Assembly (NCBI GenBank): GCA_022113835.1
Contig: JAILWY010000024.1
Location: 3,166,501 to 3,230,500 of the forward strand
Source of the DNA: Atopsyche davidsoni
Taxonomy: Eukaryota; Arthropoda; Insecta; Trichoptera; Hydrobiosidae
DNA: 64,000 bases
Direction of reading: 5' to 3'
The notes beneath the pieces are model-generated. The model was given only the letters and a program-made list of their open reading frames with translations, was not told the DNA's origin and searched no databases. The position numbers and the translations under genes are program-made. This document shows positions 21,721-33,470 of the stretch, one piece after another; the stretch's first letter is position 1; each line of letters starts with the position of its first letter.

Positions 21721-22014
21721 GAAGTAGGCTTCGTAGCACCTCTAGATTTCAACATTGCTTGTGTAAACATTTAAAACCCGTCATGCCATGGTATTTGAAG
21801 TATTCTCCCATAAAGCCACATTTCAAAGGATCGGATACAAAGTGAATGCACCATTGTTTCGAGACAGGTTCGCGTGCAGTCGCTCCGGCCTCGCCCCAGA
21901 GGTGGCTCCGGTATTATGACATGATTTGCAGGTTAAAAATACACCGAACGTCTTCAGATTTGTTCGCTTCCCTTTTGTGGGATTTTTCGCTTTTTTTGCG
22001 CGCGAGGGATGACG

Positions 22015-22185
22015 CCTCCCCCCCCCACTCTCCACCCCACTCTCCCCCCACACCCCCGCGGCAGTCGAGTGCTTTTTTTTCCGTTTGAATACTGAATTGT
22101 AGTTTTTGCGCTTCGCTTCTTCTTCTTCTTCAGCGCTGAAATAAAATACAGAGATAAGTTTTCAGGCGGCGGGGGGGGGGGGGGG
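22015..22185. repeat. C-rich and CTT low-complexity tract with poly-G
   Basis: A C/CTC-rich tract (22,015-22,060), a CTT run (22,118-22,131) and about 16 G (22,170-22,185) lie within 170 bases. There is no sign of a gene. Confidence 0.8.
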
Positions 22186-22189
22186 TGAG

Positions 22190-23085
22190 GAATTAAATAA
22201 TAAAAGAAGATTTACAGCTACGTAGATTGTGTTTTTGAGGCATTTTTTTTTAAAGTCAATTAGTGAAAATTTTCAATACTTTTTTTGAGAGTCCGTTTTT
22301 CAACGCTATCTTGATATCTTCTTGGTATTAAGAGTTAACTGTTTTTATCTACTTTACATATAAATGCAATAATCTCTCCGCGTTAGACCGATTTCATTTG
22401 TAATACTCTGTTTTTACTGACAAGCATTACTTTTGTTTGTATATGTTCATTGAATGGCTGTGCGATATTCAAGCAAAATGCGGTATTTTTATTTTAAATA
22501 AAAAAAAAAAAAACTGTAAAAAATTTAATCCTTAAATTTTTTTTTAGCGCTCGGTGTTAAAAATTAAAAAAAAGGATATAAATGAATTTCTTTCATAATG
22601 TTAAATCTCCTCAGGCGGCGGGGTGCGCACCCCCGCGGCAGTTATTAATGGTCGCCCTGTATCTTCGCCGTGCATTTCATTTAATTAGAGCCGGCCAAGC
22701 CAGTCGGGGGATGAAAGGGTTGCGCGCGTATTTCTTCGAATCTTTGTCTTTTTGATGTGCAGAAAAAATAATAATAAAAAAAAAAATACACAAAGGGACC
22801 CTTTGTCCGAAGAAATTGAGGAAAACGTTCCGAGGAAGTGCGGCGACTCTCGGATCCGCAAATGAGATATGAAATATTCATATTGTTATGAAATATTACT
22901 TCGCTTATCTTTATTTAATATTAAAGACCGAGTGCAAATAATACGCTATAAACAAAGCATTGTGAAAATACACCGATGACATTAAAAAACCACATTGCAG
23001 ACACATTGAGACATTAAATAAATATTTATTTCTGTTTCTTTAAATAAAATATATCATAACGTAATTTTACCATGCAATTTCACTA
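22190..23085. other. AT-rich stretch without recognisable features
   Basis: Homopolymer-rich, with one GC-richer segment at 22,610-22,720. No family motifs in any frame. Confidence 0.4.
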
Positions 23086-23515
23086 AAAATATTTTTACTA
23101 TAAATATTATATACTAATATAATTAAGCACATTAGTTCACACATAGATGATGATTTAAAGAATTTCTCAGAAAAATATCATCGTGATTTGTGTGGGATTT
23201 GAACCCACATCCCCAGGCTTACATGGCCGGTGTACTAACCCTGGTACTAACGAACCACATCAATCAATCAAGAATTTTTAACAATCATACTCTACATATG
23301 AACCAATGTGCCCAGGCCAACCAATATTTAGTGATTTGCAAGCACTGGACTTTTTAATCAAAGTAACAAGTGAAGCGTTTTTAATCCAATCTAGATATTA
23401 TTTTTAAAATCTATTCATTTAGCCAAGACGCGCTTATTATATTAATACATAATTTAAATCTGTAAAAGGTAATAAATACGTATTTGATTGACGTTCATTC
23501 CAAAAATAGACATAC
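23086..23515 (-). mobile_element. tRNA-bearing TIR element, copy B (left terminus preserved)
   Basis: In element orientation (right to left) this starts with the 48-base left terminus (23,515 to 23,468). It then has TTAGCCAAGACGCG in antisense at 23,419-23,432, the internal blocks GCAAATCACTAAATATTGGT and GGCCTGGGCACATTGGTTCA, the tRNA-like module (23,257-23,184, B box GGGTTCAAATCCC), and the tail with CTGAGAAATTCTTTAAATCA. The left terminus GTATGTCTATTTTTGGAATG matches the inverted complement of copy A's right terminus, defining the family's inverted repeats. Its own right terminus is lost. Confidence 0.7.
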
Positions 23516-23839
23516 ATAATAATATTAAATTTTTACTATGCGACCTTCATATATGCTTGCATAGGTCGCATGGCACTAGTCGTGGAGCTAAATCGACTCG
23601 AACTTATGTAATCTTAACACCTGTAGTATATTATACATGCTCGACATATGTACAAATATTATCGCTACAGATTCGCCACCCCTCTCTGAAGGGGTGGCCC
23701 CCCGGTCATTTATTTAGGGCCACCCCCCACACCCCCAGGACTCGCCCCCGCCGCCGTCAAGTTTTATCGGCATAGTTTTGCTGTCATGAATAACCCGGTC
23801 TGGACTTTGTAAATATTTTGGTATTTTTTTTTTACTTTG

Positions 23840-24235
23840 CTTTCGACAGTCCGGAGCGAAGTTCCTGTCCTCACACTAGAAGCCCGTTTTCTCGATGTTT
23901 GTGAGCACTGGGTAATCCCAAACAAGTTACACAGTATTCAATATATCATTTCTCAAGGTGCTTCCAAGTCTAGTTATAAACTCTTTGATTCCCTTCTTAG
24001 ACGATTTGGTTTCATGGGTGCTTGAAGTTCTCTGTCCTCTGAAGTTTTCGTCCCCGCGCTGGGACCATCTTCGGCGATTTATCCCTGAAGATATCCAAAG
24101 CCCCCCAAAGGACCGAAACGTCGTAGGGCAGAAAACTTGAAGCAGCTCACCACCCATGAAACCAAAGCGTCGAATGACAACGGCTGCCAAAACTTACGGA
24201 AATATATTGTTGGAAGAAACTTCTCAGTTTGAATA
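23840..24235 (+). mobile_element. Old repeat with 21-bp inverted repeat and hammerhead-like core
   Basis: The segment carries an inverted repeat (24,000-24,020 and 24,151-24,171, 20 of 21 bases paired, core TTTGGTTTCATGGGTG). Between the arms is CTGAAGATATCC ... GGACCGAAACGTCG (24,085-24,123), which resembles a hammerhead ribozyme core (CUGANGA, stem II, GAAA). Such motifs are known from Penelope-like and other retroelements. Weakly coding phrases around it (DIQSPPKDRNVVGQKT, KPKRRMTTAAKTYGN) look like transposon remains, but I cannot name the family. Confidence 0.4.
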
Positions 24236-24239
24236 AAAA

Positions 24240-26285
24240 AAATCTTTTCCTACCGAAAGAGCACGTAAGTGAAGATATTTATTTAAATTGTCGCTTACAA
24301 CGTCTTGTTCCCGCAGCGCGTCGCCATAAGTTAGCCATATTTTTCCATTCCGCTGCATGTATCGGACGTGCCATGAATACAGAGGCACGCGAGGGATGTA
24401 TTTCATGCAGTTTACTTTTATTAAAAATGTTATTTGAATCTTGTATTTGTCGCTAGCAAAAATGTTCTCCCTGCGCCGCCCTTTGAATGCAGAATCCAGA
24501 GGCGTTTTTTATATTTAAAAAAATATTTCTTTATTATTAAATTTATTTCAGATTTGCTTACTTTTATATTTGTTTGTTATGAATCGAATTGACATCTCCT
24601 CGAGGGTGACTAAAGTCACCTTTTGTAATTTACTTCTTGAACTTTTGAAAGTAATTTTTGATTCTTATAACCTTCTTTCGTCGTTTCAATAATTCAACCA
24701 TTTGAGTTGTAACCTTCTATAACAAATGTACCAGCTTAATAAATATAATAATTAACGATAAATTTCACCGGTCTTTTCAGTCGGTAATCTACTCTTATTA
24801 TCTACTATTTTAGTTTCTATTGAAAAAAAAAATGTGTTCATATTGAATTGAATGTACTAATTGTATTTATAAAATTAAAATATGATTTTATCTTAGATTT
24901 AATAAAGGTTATTTAAAAAAGATTCAATTATTTGAAAATGGGTGATTAGGGGAAAAAATTCGGGCAAATGGCAATCTTAAGTGCGGATAATAGTCTACTA
25001 CCCCTATATAGTTTTACAGTAAATGAACTGAACGCACAGTCCAAAGCTCAGCTGACCATAGACTGGGGGATGATAGATATACATTGGAAAAACAAACATT
25101 GCAATAGTTTTTTAGTCAAAATTAAAATATATATATAAATATATTATGCCCATAGGCGACTATTGTTTCTTGGGTGTTGAGCCGCTTGAAATTTTCACTC
25201 TTCCGAAGTTTTGGTTTTCAGTTTCAGCACGAAGACCTGAACACTAAAGTTTTTTTTATTTAACGAGATTGTAATAAAAACGAAATAGGAACTACAAAAC
25301 TATTTTTCTAAAACGTTTTTTTTTCTCTTTGAAATGTTGTTGAGCGAAGGGCGTGTTATACGACTACCGTGTTATAGAAATTCTGTTGCAATTTTAGCTC
25401 CGCGCTATATGAAAACCGTTAACTGTATTTTTATGATCCAGAGATTTTCATAACGAAGTTTCAACTCAAACTGTTTGAGTAAGTATGTTGTTAGATATGT
25501 TATATTTAATAATATTTACAGAGCTGCATTTCTTGGTCTCTTGACAGCTTTCGGTCGTCAGCCGGTTCACGGCCGGCTTTAGGCGAGCTCGCACGAGGTG
25601 CCCTGCGCCCTTCTAAAAATACCCTTCCCACCCCCGAGCCGCGCTGGCCTCCAGCCAACGAGCAGTTGACTGTCTCCCCGGGGGAGGGATATCTCCGGAT
25701 TCTTTCAGGATCTCCGCCATTTTGCGCCCCGCGGCTCCCTCCCCGCATCTGCATGGGCCGCTCCTCACTTCAGACCATTCATTTCCCGTAGCAAAAATGT
25801 ATTTCACTTTAAAATAAATATTATTTTATTATTTTATGCAAAAATACTTTTCCGGTGCATCGTTCTTGTTGATTGACTTATTTTTTATTTATAACCATCT
25901 CTGACTTTCTTTGTCAAAATGATGTCTCTTTATGTTAAATCAACGCTATCACATTAACACCATACGTTTCATGGTTACTGAGTTTTTTTATTACAAATAT
26001 CTGGAAACACCCTGAGGTTCAAACCATAGTATCCGAGGACACGGGTGTACGCTGGGGGCGAGGGTGCAGGGGTTTAGAGGAAGCTGGAGCCCTGCCAAGC
26101 GGCTTTACTCTGGCCGAGGTCCCGAGCCCGTCCATACGTTTCTATTATTAATAGTAAACATAACATGTAAGAACATCTCTTAACATAATTGCTTAAACAG
26201 GAAAGCATTTGATGGAATTTGCGTCTGTGTTGGACATAAAATGTCTTCTGCGTTTTATTCTGCGCCAGTGGCTGGAAGTCGGGAG
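24240..26285. other. No gene recognised
   Basis: Long AT-rich stretch with one GC-rich patch at 25,540-25,760. Near 25,340-25,420, CGTGTTATACGACTACCGTG and CCGCGCTATATGAAAACCG look like a decayed Tigger-type terminal region, but no paired end was found. Short frames lack motifs. Confidence 0.35.
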
Positions 26286-26299
26286 TGCAGCCGACTTAC

Positions 26300-26580
26300 A
26301 ATCTCTCAGGCAATACATGAATATCGTGACGATACACGGATATCGTGACGATAAACGCGACGCGTTTTCGGACTGAAACCATTCATCAAATCATTTTCCC
26401 CTTCCTCGAAATTGGCCAAGTGTAGCCCAGCCAAGCGTGACGTGAAGAACGCGTGATAGTCGGAAGAGATCAGGTCTGGTGAATACGGCGGGTGCGCTAG
26501 CAGATCCCATTTCAGCGTTTTGATGGCGTCCTGGACGATGGCACGGAGCATCGTCGTATAGTAGTCTTAGTTGCATATAA
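26300..26580 (-). pseudogene. Mariner transposase C-terminal fragment
   Basis: From 26,576 downward one frame gives RLLYDDAPCH (second catalytic Asp context). After a frameshift the next gives AIVQDAIKTLKWDLLAHPPY, then SPDLISSDYHAFF (third catalytic Asp), then GLHLANFEEGENDLMNGF. This is the standard mariner 'TLKW--L-HPPYSPDL-PSDYH-F' block. It is unrelated in sequence to the element at 15,071, which lacks exactly this block. No terminal repeats were seen, so it is an isolated scrap. Confidence 0.8.
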
Positions 26581-27324
26581 TATATATAAATTGTGAAATA
26601 ATTTGAGAAAGGGACGTTCGCCGTTCGTCACTGCCGTTTTGAAAGCTTGCTAAGGGCCTAAAAGCAGATTATCAAAAGCGATAAATATTTATTAAACGCA
26701 ATAAAAATGCTTTTATCTCTCCGAGCTCAGCAGGTCCGACCGACGCCGTCTTCAGATCCGCCGAGGATATTAAAAAAGAAACCTTTTGTAATTTAATTCA
26801 CTTTTTATTCTTCTCCGTTAGTAAACAAAAACAAAAAGAGCCGGAATAAAAAAAAAATAACACCCGGAAGTGCGTTGTTTCGTTTTGAAATTGTAACTCG
26901 GAATGCTCGTTTGGGAGAATTTAAAATTGGAACACGTCAGTTATTGTTTGAATTTTAAATTTAGAATTCGGAACGCATCAACGAGTTTCAAATTTAAGCG
27001 ATCCTTCCTGTTCGGCGATGTAACAATTTGGATTGTTTGAATATGTGAAATATTCAGTTTTCACGGCATTTATCGACGTATTTGAACGATCTTTTGAATA
27101 AAATGCTTTAGTGATTATTTAGGCATTATCAAACTGAGCTTTTACGCCAGTAAAAAAATATAATGTGGAAAAAATAACTAGAATATTTTATTAAAAATAT
27201 TGATTACTGCCAAATCAATGAAAACAACAATGATTAATTCAATCTTTCTAGAATTTTAGAAAGATTGAATTACAAAACAAGACACATATCTACCATGAAT
27301 TTTTTAAATTTTACACAGTGTAAA

Positions 27325-27535
27325 TGTTTCCATTTTGGCCACATATTTCGTAACAATAAATATAGCATCCTCCAATTGATTGTCCAAGGATGTTCACGTG
27401 GATGCGGAATTTGCGCCAGCGGCTGGAGATCAGAAGTGCGGCCAAATTGGTGAGACTGTCCCAGGATATGGATATGTTCGATGAAATGGTCACCAACCTC
27501 CTATGAGGAGAGGCATCAGAACAAGATGCAGTATC
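27325..27535 (+). pseudogene. Non-LTR retrotransposon ORF2 tail relic
   Basis: It reads FGHIFRNNKYSILQLIVQG, then skips the linker present in the copy at 58,900 and resumes as CASGWRSEVRPNW. It ends with the family 3' phrase ATGGTCACCAACCTCCTATG. The skipped part shows an internal deletion. No RT domain is present. Confidence 0.75.
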
Positions 27536-27539
27536 GACA

Positions 27540-27960
27540 GTGCAGAAAAAGCTTTGTTTTCCTTGTGGGCGTTGAACGCCGCTCGGCCTCTGCTCGTGTT
27601 TACACGCCATAATTTTGGAAAAGGATCGCATAAGTTATTCGAATAAGGCCGCAGATAAGCGAGGGGGAGATAGAGCTGCGGCCGGACGCTATATCCGGAG
27701 CGGCCCGGGACCATAAATATCGGAAAAGCCATTTGTACCGCCGCCTCGCCGGGGCCCCGGGGGTGGCGCGCCGAAAAAACTGCATTAAATAAATAAACAG
27801 GGATTGCTCGTCTATGGCCGGCCGCTGATGTTTATTGTCTATGGCCGCGGGGACTCCCGCCGAGAGACCGTTGCTTTCTTTGAGCGCGGTTTTTTTAATC
27901 TTCATAATTAGGGCGAGGGCGGGGGCCGTTTTCAACCCTCAACGGGCGAGCTCTGAAAAA
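27540..27960. other. GC-richer block without recognised gene
   Basis: A GC-richer block follows the retrotransposon tail directly. The minus-strand frames of 111 and 80 codons show no family motif. It may be regulatory DNA or chance. Confidence 0.3.
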
Positions 27961-28085
27961 CTTATTAAATTAAATTAAATTGAACTGTCAGCTATTTCTC
28001 TGATCTCAGCATTAGACATTATGGCAACACTTCAATTTTAATAATTAAATCAATTAGCGAAATGTCATTTTATGTTTCTTACGTG

Positions 28086-28090
<5 letters not shown>

Positions 28091-28123
<33 letters not shown>
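28091..28123. repeat. (AT)n microsatellite
   Basis: About 16 AT dinucleotides next to the right terminus of tRNA-bearing element copy C. Confidence 0.9.
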
Positions 28124-28125
<2 letters not shown>

Positions 28126-28138
28126 TTAATATATATAT

Positions 28139-28338
28139 CTGTCTATTTTGTGGATCGAACGTCAATCAAGTGCGTTTTAAGTAATTACCTTTACATGCTT
28201 ATATTACTTACTAATATGATTAGGCATATTTTTTCACGTATTGAAAATGATTCAAAGAAACTCTCAGAAAAATATTATCGTGACTTGTGTAGGATTTGAA
28301 CCTACATCTCCAAGCTTAAATGACCGGTGTACTAACAA
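28139..28338 (-). mobile_element. tRNA-bearing TIR element, copy C (right half)
   Basis: On the minus strand this runs from inside the tRNA-like module (28,338) through B box GGTTCAAATCC and the tail to the 49-base right terminus (28,189-28,141). It lacks the left half. It shares private variants with copy D (CTTGGAGATGTAGGTTCAAA; TTTGAATCATTTTCAATACG) not seen in copies A, B, E or F. Confidence 0.7.
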
Positions 28339-28360
28339 TTATTATAAATTTTTTTTTGGA

Positions 28361-28668
28361 ATAATATCCAGATGGGATTAAAATCGCTTCACTTGTTACT
28401 TTGGTTTAAAAGTCCAGTGCTTGCAAATCACTAAATATTGATCGGCCTGGGCACATTGGTTCGTGTGTAGATTATGATTGTTAGAAATTCTCGATTAACA
28501 GAGGTGACTCGTTAGTACAAGGGTCAGTACACCGGCCATGTAAGCTTGGAGATGTAGGTTCAAATCCTACACAAGTCACGATGATATTTTTCTGAGAGTT
28601 TCTTTGAATCATTTTCAATACGTGAAAAAATATGCCTTGTCATATTAGTAAGTGATATATATTTAAAA
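28361..28668 (+). mobile_element. tRNA-bearing TIR element, copy D
   Basis: Starts with ATAATATCCAGATGGGATTA and contains the internal blocks, tRNA-like module (28,505-28,578, GGTTCAAATCC) and tail, ending near 28,668 without the right terminus. It stands head-to-head with copy C so that the two form a large palindrome with the left half of D in the loop. Confidence 0.7.
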
Positions 28669-28679
28669 ACTAGATAAGC

Positions 28680-30460
28680 ACTTTTTATTAATTTAATAAA
28701 TAACTTGAATTTTAGTATATTTGCGTACAAGTGCAAATTAGTTTACAAAAAGAGATTATTTCAAGTTGTAATCATTCAATCACATTTGTATGCTTGGACT
28801 TTATCGCCAATGGGTTTAGGTAAGGTTATGAACAATAAACTTATTATCAGCAATGATTAGATTTATACACTTACAATGCAACACAGAAAGAGATTAGCTC
28901 AGGTTATAAGCTGCCACAGCTGATTCAGAATTCAGTGTAGAAAAAAGTTTAGCAATGGCCACCTGGGCTTTATAAAGGAAATCTTTCTTACTTCACGGTT
29001 GCAGGACCTCTTTTGTTCGTGTTTATCCGCGACGGAGAAATATCGACCGTTTTTATTGCTTATCCGTACTTATAGCAGCGCGTTACCTTAGTGATGGGAT
29101 ATTTGTCGTAAACTTCGATTATGCTCTAGTATAAATATACCTGGATGTGCGCTCGGCCGCAGGGGTGGCACGGGAAAAATACAGTTAATTAAATCTATCA
29201 GGTTTTCTTTAGATCTTTTACATAGGCTTTTAATAAATTTGAAGTCGATATTCGGCCGATTTATGAATGGGTGTATAACATAACACGAACCGTCGGCACA
29301 AGGGTAGAGCTGACAGGTCTACCTGTTGCCGCTTATGAACCTCCGGTGCACGGTTGTGTTCCCGACTCCAATCGAGTTATCCTCTCCACACCGCAGTCTA
29401 AATGGAGATATACACGAAGTTAGAGCCGTCAGCGTGGTTGTTTCCTCGCCGTCAAGTGTATAACTCGATATCAATATCATGCTGATAAATTTACGGGGCA
29501 TGAAAAAGTTCAGGACTGTTATGTTATATTGAATGTGTTCTTGTGTACTAAGCTGCGTTTGTTATTTTGATCTCAACCTTTCAGGCCAAAAAAACTTGCC
29601 ATGATACGCCACAGTTTCATCATATTGGTTATTTTTATAGGACAGAGATTTTATGGTTTAAATAAGGCATTCTTTCATGCTCAGGGTGCGCGTTAAATTC
29701 TAATATAAGGGTAGTATACGAGTCCTCCATATCCGCACTGGGAGTTGCTCCTTCGATTAACGAAATCTCGGATAAATTACTCAAAACACGTGTTCGCTGG
29801 CTTCTCTTTGCTGTCGTCTAGTGACCAGACATGAGTTTATTTTTACAATAAATATTTAAAACAATAATTATTGGAAGCAATAGCTCGTCATTCCATGCAG
29901 GTAGTATTGCAGTTTTAACCAGTCTGTCGTGATTCATTGAAGAAAAAAAAAAGCTTAGCTCAACGACAAAAGTTCATTGCGCATCTCTGGTAGGCATCGG
30001 GATATTCGTAGACTAGAAAAGAAACGAAATATATTTATTAATTACGCCCATAAATCTCTTAAAAAAACCCCAGAGACAAAAATAGGAAAGAAGTTTTTCT
30101 ACTTCCTGTAGTTGTAAGAACAACATACGCTAGCAAAGGCCGCGCAAAACTCTCCTAATATATCGCTATTGTAAGAAAGTACCTGCGCGCTCCTACATCA
30201 TCCGGATTCAATCCACCGCTGGATACGCGACTCGCTCTTGTTTATCTGCAATGGCTATTTATTTATAATGGGTTCTGGAAAATGAACAAAAACATGCGAT
30301 GCTCGCATCACTCCTTATTCACTTAGTGCATCCAATATAAAAAATACATTAATTCGGTTATCCAAAAGTGACCCGGAGATTGAAGCTACTTAGTTACTTT
30401 TTTTTTTATTTCGACTAGCGAGCTCATGGGGTTTAATCGATGTTCTAAAATGTTCTCGCA
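28680..30460. other. No gene recognised
   Basis: AT-rich sequence with short frames only and no transposon motifs. GC-richer parts at 29,130-29,170 and 29,290-29,470 show no coding signature. Confidence 0.35.
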
Positions 30461-30529
30461 ATCAAAATCTCTTCAGCTGATGCTTCCATCTGTGAAATAA
30501 TAATTTTCAGTAGGTATTAGCAATTTCCG

Positions 30530-30830
30530 CCTTCGTTTTCGCGGTGGGGGGGGGGGGGGGGGAGGGGGGGACAATTGCACCGCGGGGAGGCCCCGGCGCG
30601 GCGGCTGGGCGACTTCCGGTCGCGGTGGTGTTTTTAAGGCTCCGCAAATTGGGTAAATATGGACGAGCGAGCAAATGTTTTCCCGCAAAGCGCCATCCCC
30701 TCCGCCGCCCGCTACCCCCGGGCGAGATGCGACAAAAAAAAAACAACCAGGAAGTAAAACAGAAGCCGTAAACTCGCCCCCCCCCCCCTTCCCGGCTGGA
30801 GGTGAGCGCCCAGAAAATAGACACGGCTGA
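30530..30830. other. GC-rich island with poly-G and C-rich tracts
   Basis: Contains about 25 nearly uninterrupted G (30,546-30,570) and a C tract at 30,778-30,788, with high CpG content between. Several overlapping frames on both strands (up to 147 codons) are low in complexity and share no motifs. It could be an unassigned promoter or exon; nothing decides it. Confidence 0.3.
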
Positions 30831-31929
30831 TATGACGAATCGAACAATCGATGAATTCGGATGAACGAATGCGTTTATCGTGGAAGGGATATGTGTAAAA
30901 GACAACCATGAAGTAAAAAAACAAAACCTTGAAACTCTCCGTTTGACCACAAGGAATGTGTATTCAGAAAATTGTAATAGCCAGGTAGGCGTTACGTGTT
31001 ATGGACAAATTCGGATAAACGAACGAAATTTGATAAAAGTAATAATGCACAAATAATTATATAAATTAAGAAATTAATTAATTAATGAAATAGGATGGAC
31101 GCAGGATCTTCTAATTGGATCTAGAGGCAATGTAAAATAAGGGTTGCATATTCCCACACAACGTGTTTTTCTTGCAGTTTTTTTTTTTAAATATTTTCTA
31201 TACTGTTATTTTACGTTGCGACGGTGCCTTTTTATAAAATAAGCTTCGTACTGCCAAAATATGTTCAGTATCATTATTAATAAACTAGAAATGTAGCCCG
31301 TCACAGGATGACGTATTCGATGAACGATGCAATAGTGTTTGAACATATGTTTGGCTGAATACTCGAATAGCTGTGTACTCGAATTTGAAGAAGACGCTGC
31401 TCACGTTTTCCTTCCAATTCATTGCTTGACATTTGTGTCACATTTCGTGTCACAAACAACGCATCACTTTCACTGACTGTTCTTTATTTGAAAAATTCTA
31501 AATTTGAAGTTCTCGCGGTGAACAACAGAATCCTATAATTCTCGCTAAAGCATATTTTATAGTTTTATTCAATGAGTTTATGAATGAAAATATTATCCCG
31601 TCGTCTTGAAATTCGCCACATAACTGCGGAAAAACTTACTGAACTTTCATGCAAAAAATCAGCGTTGTATCTTTTAAGATATTCTATAGAGAACCGAAAA
31701 ATGAAACATACATACACACAATGGATATTATTATTATAGATTATCTATGTTTACATGTAAGAATAATAGTAAACACAATAATAACTCATTATGTTAAATT
31801 TTTCACTTCAAAAAAATGTCTGTAGTGTATTTAAATCTAATAAAATTTTTAAAAAATTCAAAAAATTGAAATTAAAATATTTGAAGTATTTTATAAATTC
31901 AGAATATTTCAAATATTAAAAAATAATTT

Positions 31930-32012
31930 AAAAATAGTTTTAAATGTGGCCCGCGGAGTTGCGATGCATTTCCAAAGTGGCCCCTTAGGATTATTTGGGT
32001 TGGCCACCCCTG
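31930..32012. mobile_element. hAT-type element terminus (right end)
   Basis: GGTTGGCCACCCCTG (31,998-32,012) is the reverse complement of CAGGGGTGGCCAACC, a common hAT end. It is preceded by the typical subterminal TGTGGCCCGCGG (about 31,945) and AAGTGGCCCCTTAGG. The expected 8-bp target copy on this side is TTATAAGC (32,013-32,020). No partner end was found, so it is a fragment. Confidence 0.55.
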
Positions 32013-32499
32013 TTATAAGCAGTAAAGAGCAATGAGACACAAAATTGGACAGGTTAAGTAATTTATAATGTCTAATGCATAAACTCGAATGAATTAGAAT
32101 TTGAGATCTTATTATGAAGGAGTAATCTCTTTATTCGCAGAGAGCCATGAAGTAAAAGACGGTAAATAGGGAAGACTTTAATGGATCGTAAGAGAGAAAT
32201 GAAGGCATTACTTCACAGGAAGATCGCGATCTTAAGTTGGCTCGAGCCTCTTTATTAGAGCTCTCAGACAGTGCCTTCCCGTGTACCGTTGACTTTGTAT
32301 TTATTTAAAAATTAAAACTATTGTATATATTTATATAAATTTTGTTTTCATGGGTTCATACGAGCACAAAAGTGTGAGATTGAAATCCGGTTTACAAAAT
32401 ACAAAACAATGTCGCATTCTCTTTCCTGGCAAGCGGATTCGAAACGATGCGATGCATATGAAGCTTTTTTAATGTTGAGAATATATATATAGTTGGATT

Positions 32500-33110
32500 C
32501 TCTCGTCGATTCGAGTATGTACATAGTAGGGCGAGCCATCGACAGGGCCGCCCCCGGAGCTCCGGAGCCCCCGCCAGGGTCGGCGTCGTAATATCCCATC
32601 GGCCGTTACGGGCGACTTTACGAGCGCCTCGCCGTGTAAGAGGCCAGGAGGCTTTTTTTACGAGCCGAAGCCTCCCGCGGACGCACTGGTGAGCCAATAA
32701 AATCGCTATTTATATTTTCATTATTACCCCGGAGGTGTGCACACTCTGTATGGAAAGTTGCGCGATGAAAATTACGCCCGGCGACAAGAGTACTCGGGGA
32801 TATTTACGGCCATCAGCCCCCGCCGCGCCCGTCGCCAGGCCGGGCGAATAACATATAAGAAAAATATATCCCTTTAACTGTACTTTCTGCGGGATACGTG
32901 CCGTTTGTGTGGTTAATAACAAGGTATACCCCGGGTTCAAGCCAGGTTCAAGCCAGGTTCGTGAATATTTGTCGCGGATAAATTGAATGCAGTAAACAAC
33001 GGCGGCAGACTTCTCCCGAAGTGGCTACAGCGCACTCCGAGTGGTACGCTTGTTCTCTTGCCGTAACTCTGCTCTTTTATTACCTTATAGGTCAGGTACA
33101 GTACACGCTA
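32500..33110. other. GC-richer non-coding block
   Basis: The block is GC-richer than its neighbours (32,530-32,700 and 32,770-32,960). Frames of 101 and 76 codons on the minus strand show no family motifs. It could be conserved regulatory DNA of a long intron. Confidence 0.25.
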
Positions 33111-33120
33111 TACTATTATT

Positions 33121-33470
33121 TAGCCAAGACGAAAAATAGACATATGTATATGATGGTGCGCGTCTTGGCTAAATTAATAGAAAAATAATATCCAGATGGG
33201 ATTAAAATCGCTTCACTTGTTACTTTATTTGAAAAGTCCAGTACTTGCAAATCACTAAATATTGGTTGGCCTGGGCACATTGGTTCATATGTAGAGTATG
33301 ATTATTAAGAAATTCTCGATTAATGGATGTGATTCGTTAGTACAAGGGTTAGTACACCGGCCATGTAAGCCAGGGGATGTGGGTTCAAATCCTACACAAA
33401 TCACGATGATATTTTTCTGAGAATATCTTTGATCATCTTCTATATGTGAACTAATGTGCCCTTTTTGATA
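33121..33470 (+). mobile_element. tRNA-bearing TIR element, copy E, with a 51-bp palindromic front
   Basis: The body from 33,184 (ATATCCAGATGGGATTAAAA) carries the shared internal blocks and the tRNA-like module (33,329-33,404). In front is a perfect 11-base inverted repeat, TAGCCAAGACG (33,121-33,131) and CGTCTTGGCTA (33,161-33,171), enclosing AAAATAGACATATG, a fragment of the terminal repeat sequence. Copy B carries the inner arm at the corresponding place. The right terminus is missing. Confidence 0.7.

Noticed and set aside
23927..24190. 87-codon minus-strand frame as a gene
   Set aside because: Sits on an inverted repeat and a hammerhead-like segment; the opposite strand carries equally good phrases, so it is repeat-derived.
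30507..30950. 147-codon minus-strand frame
   Set aside because: Crosses poly-C and poly-G tracts with Pro runs; three overlapping frames are equally long.
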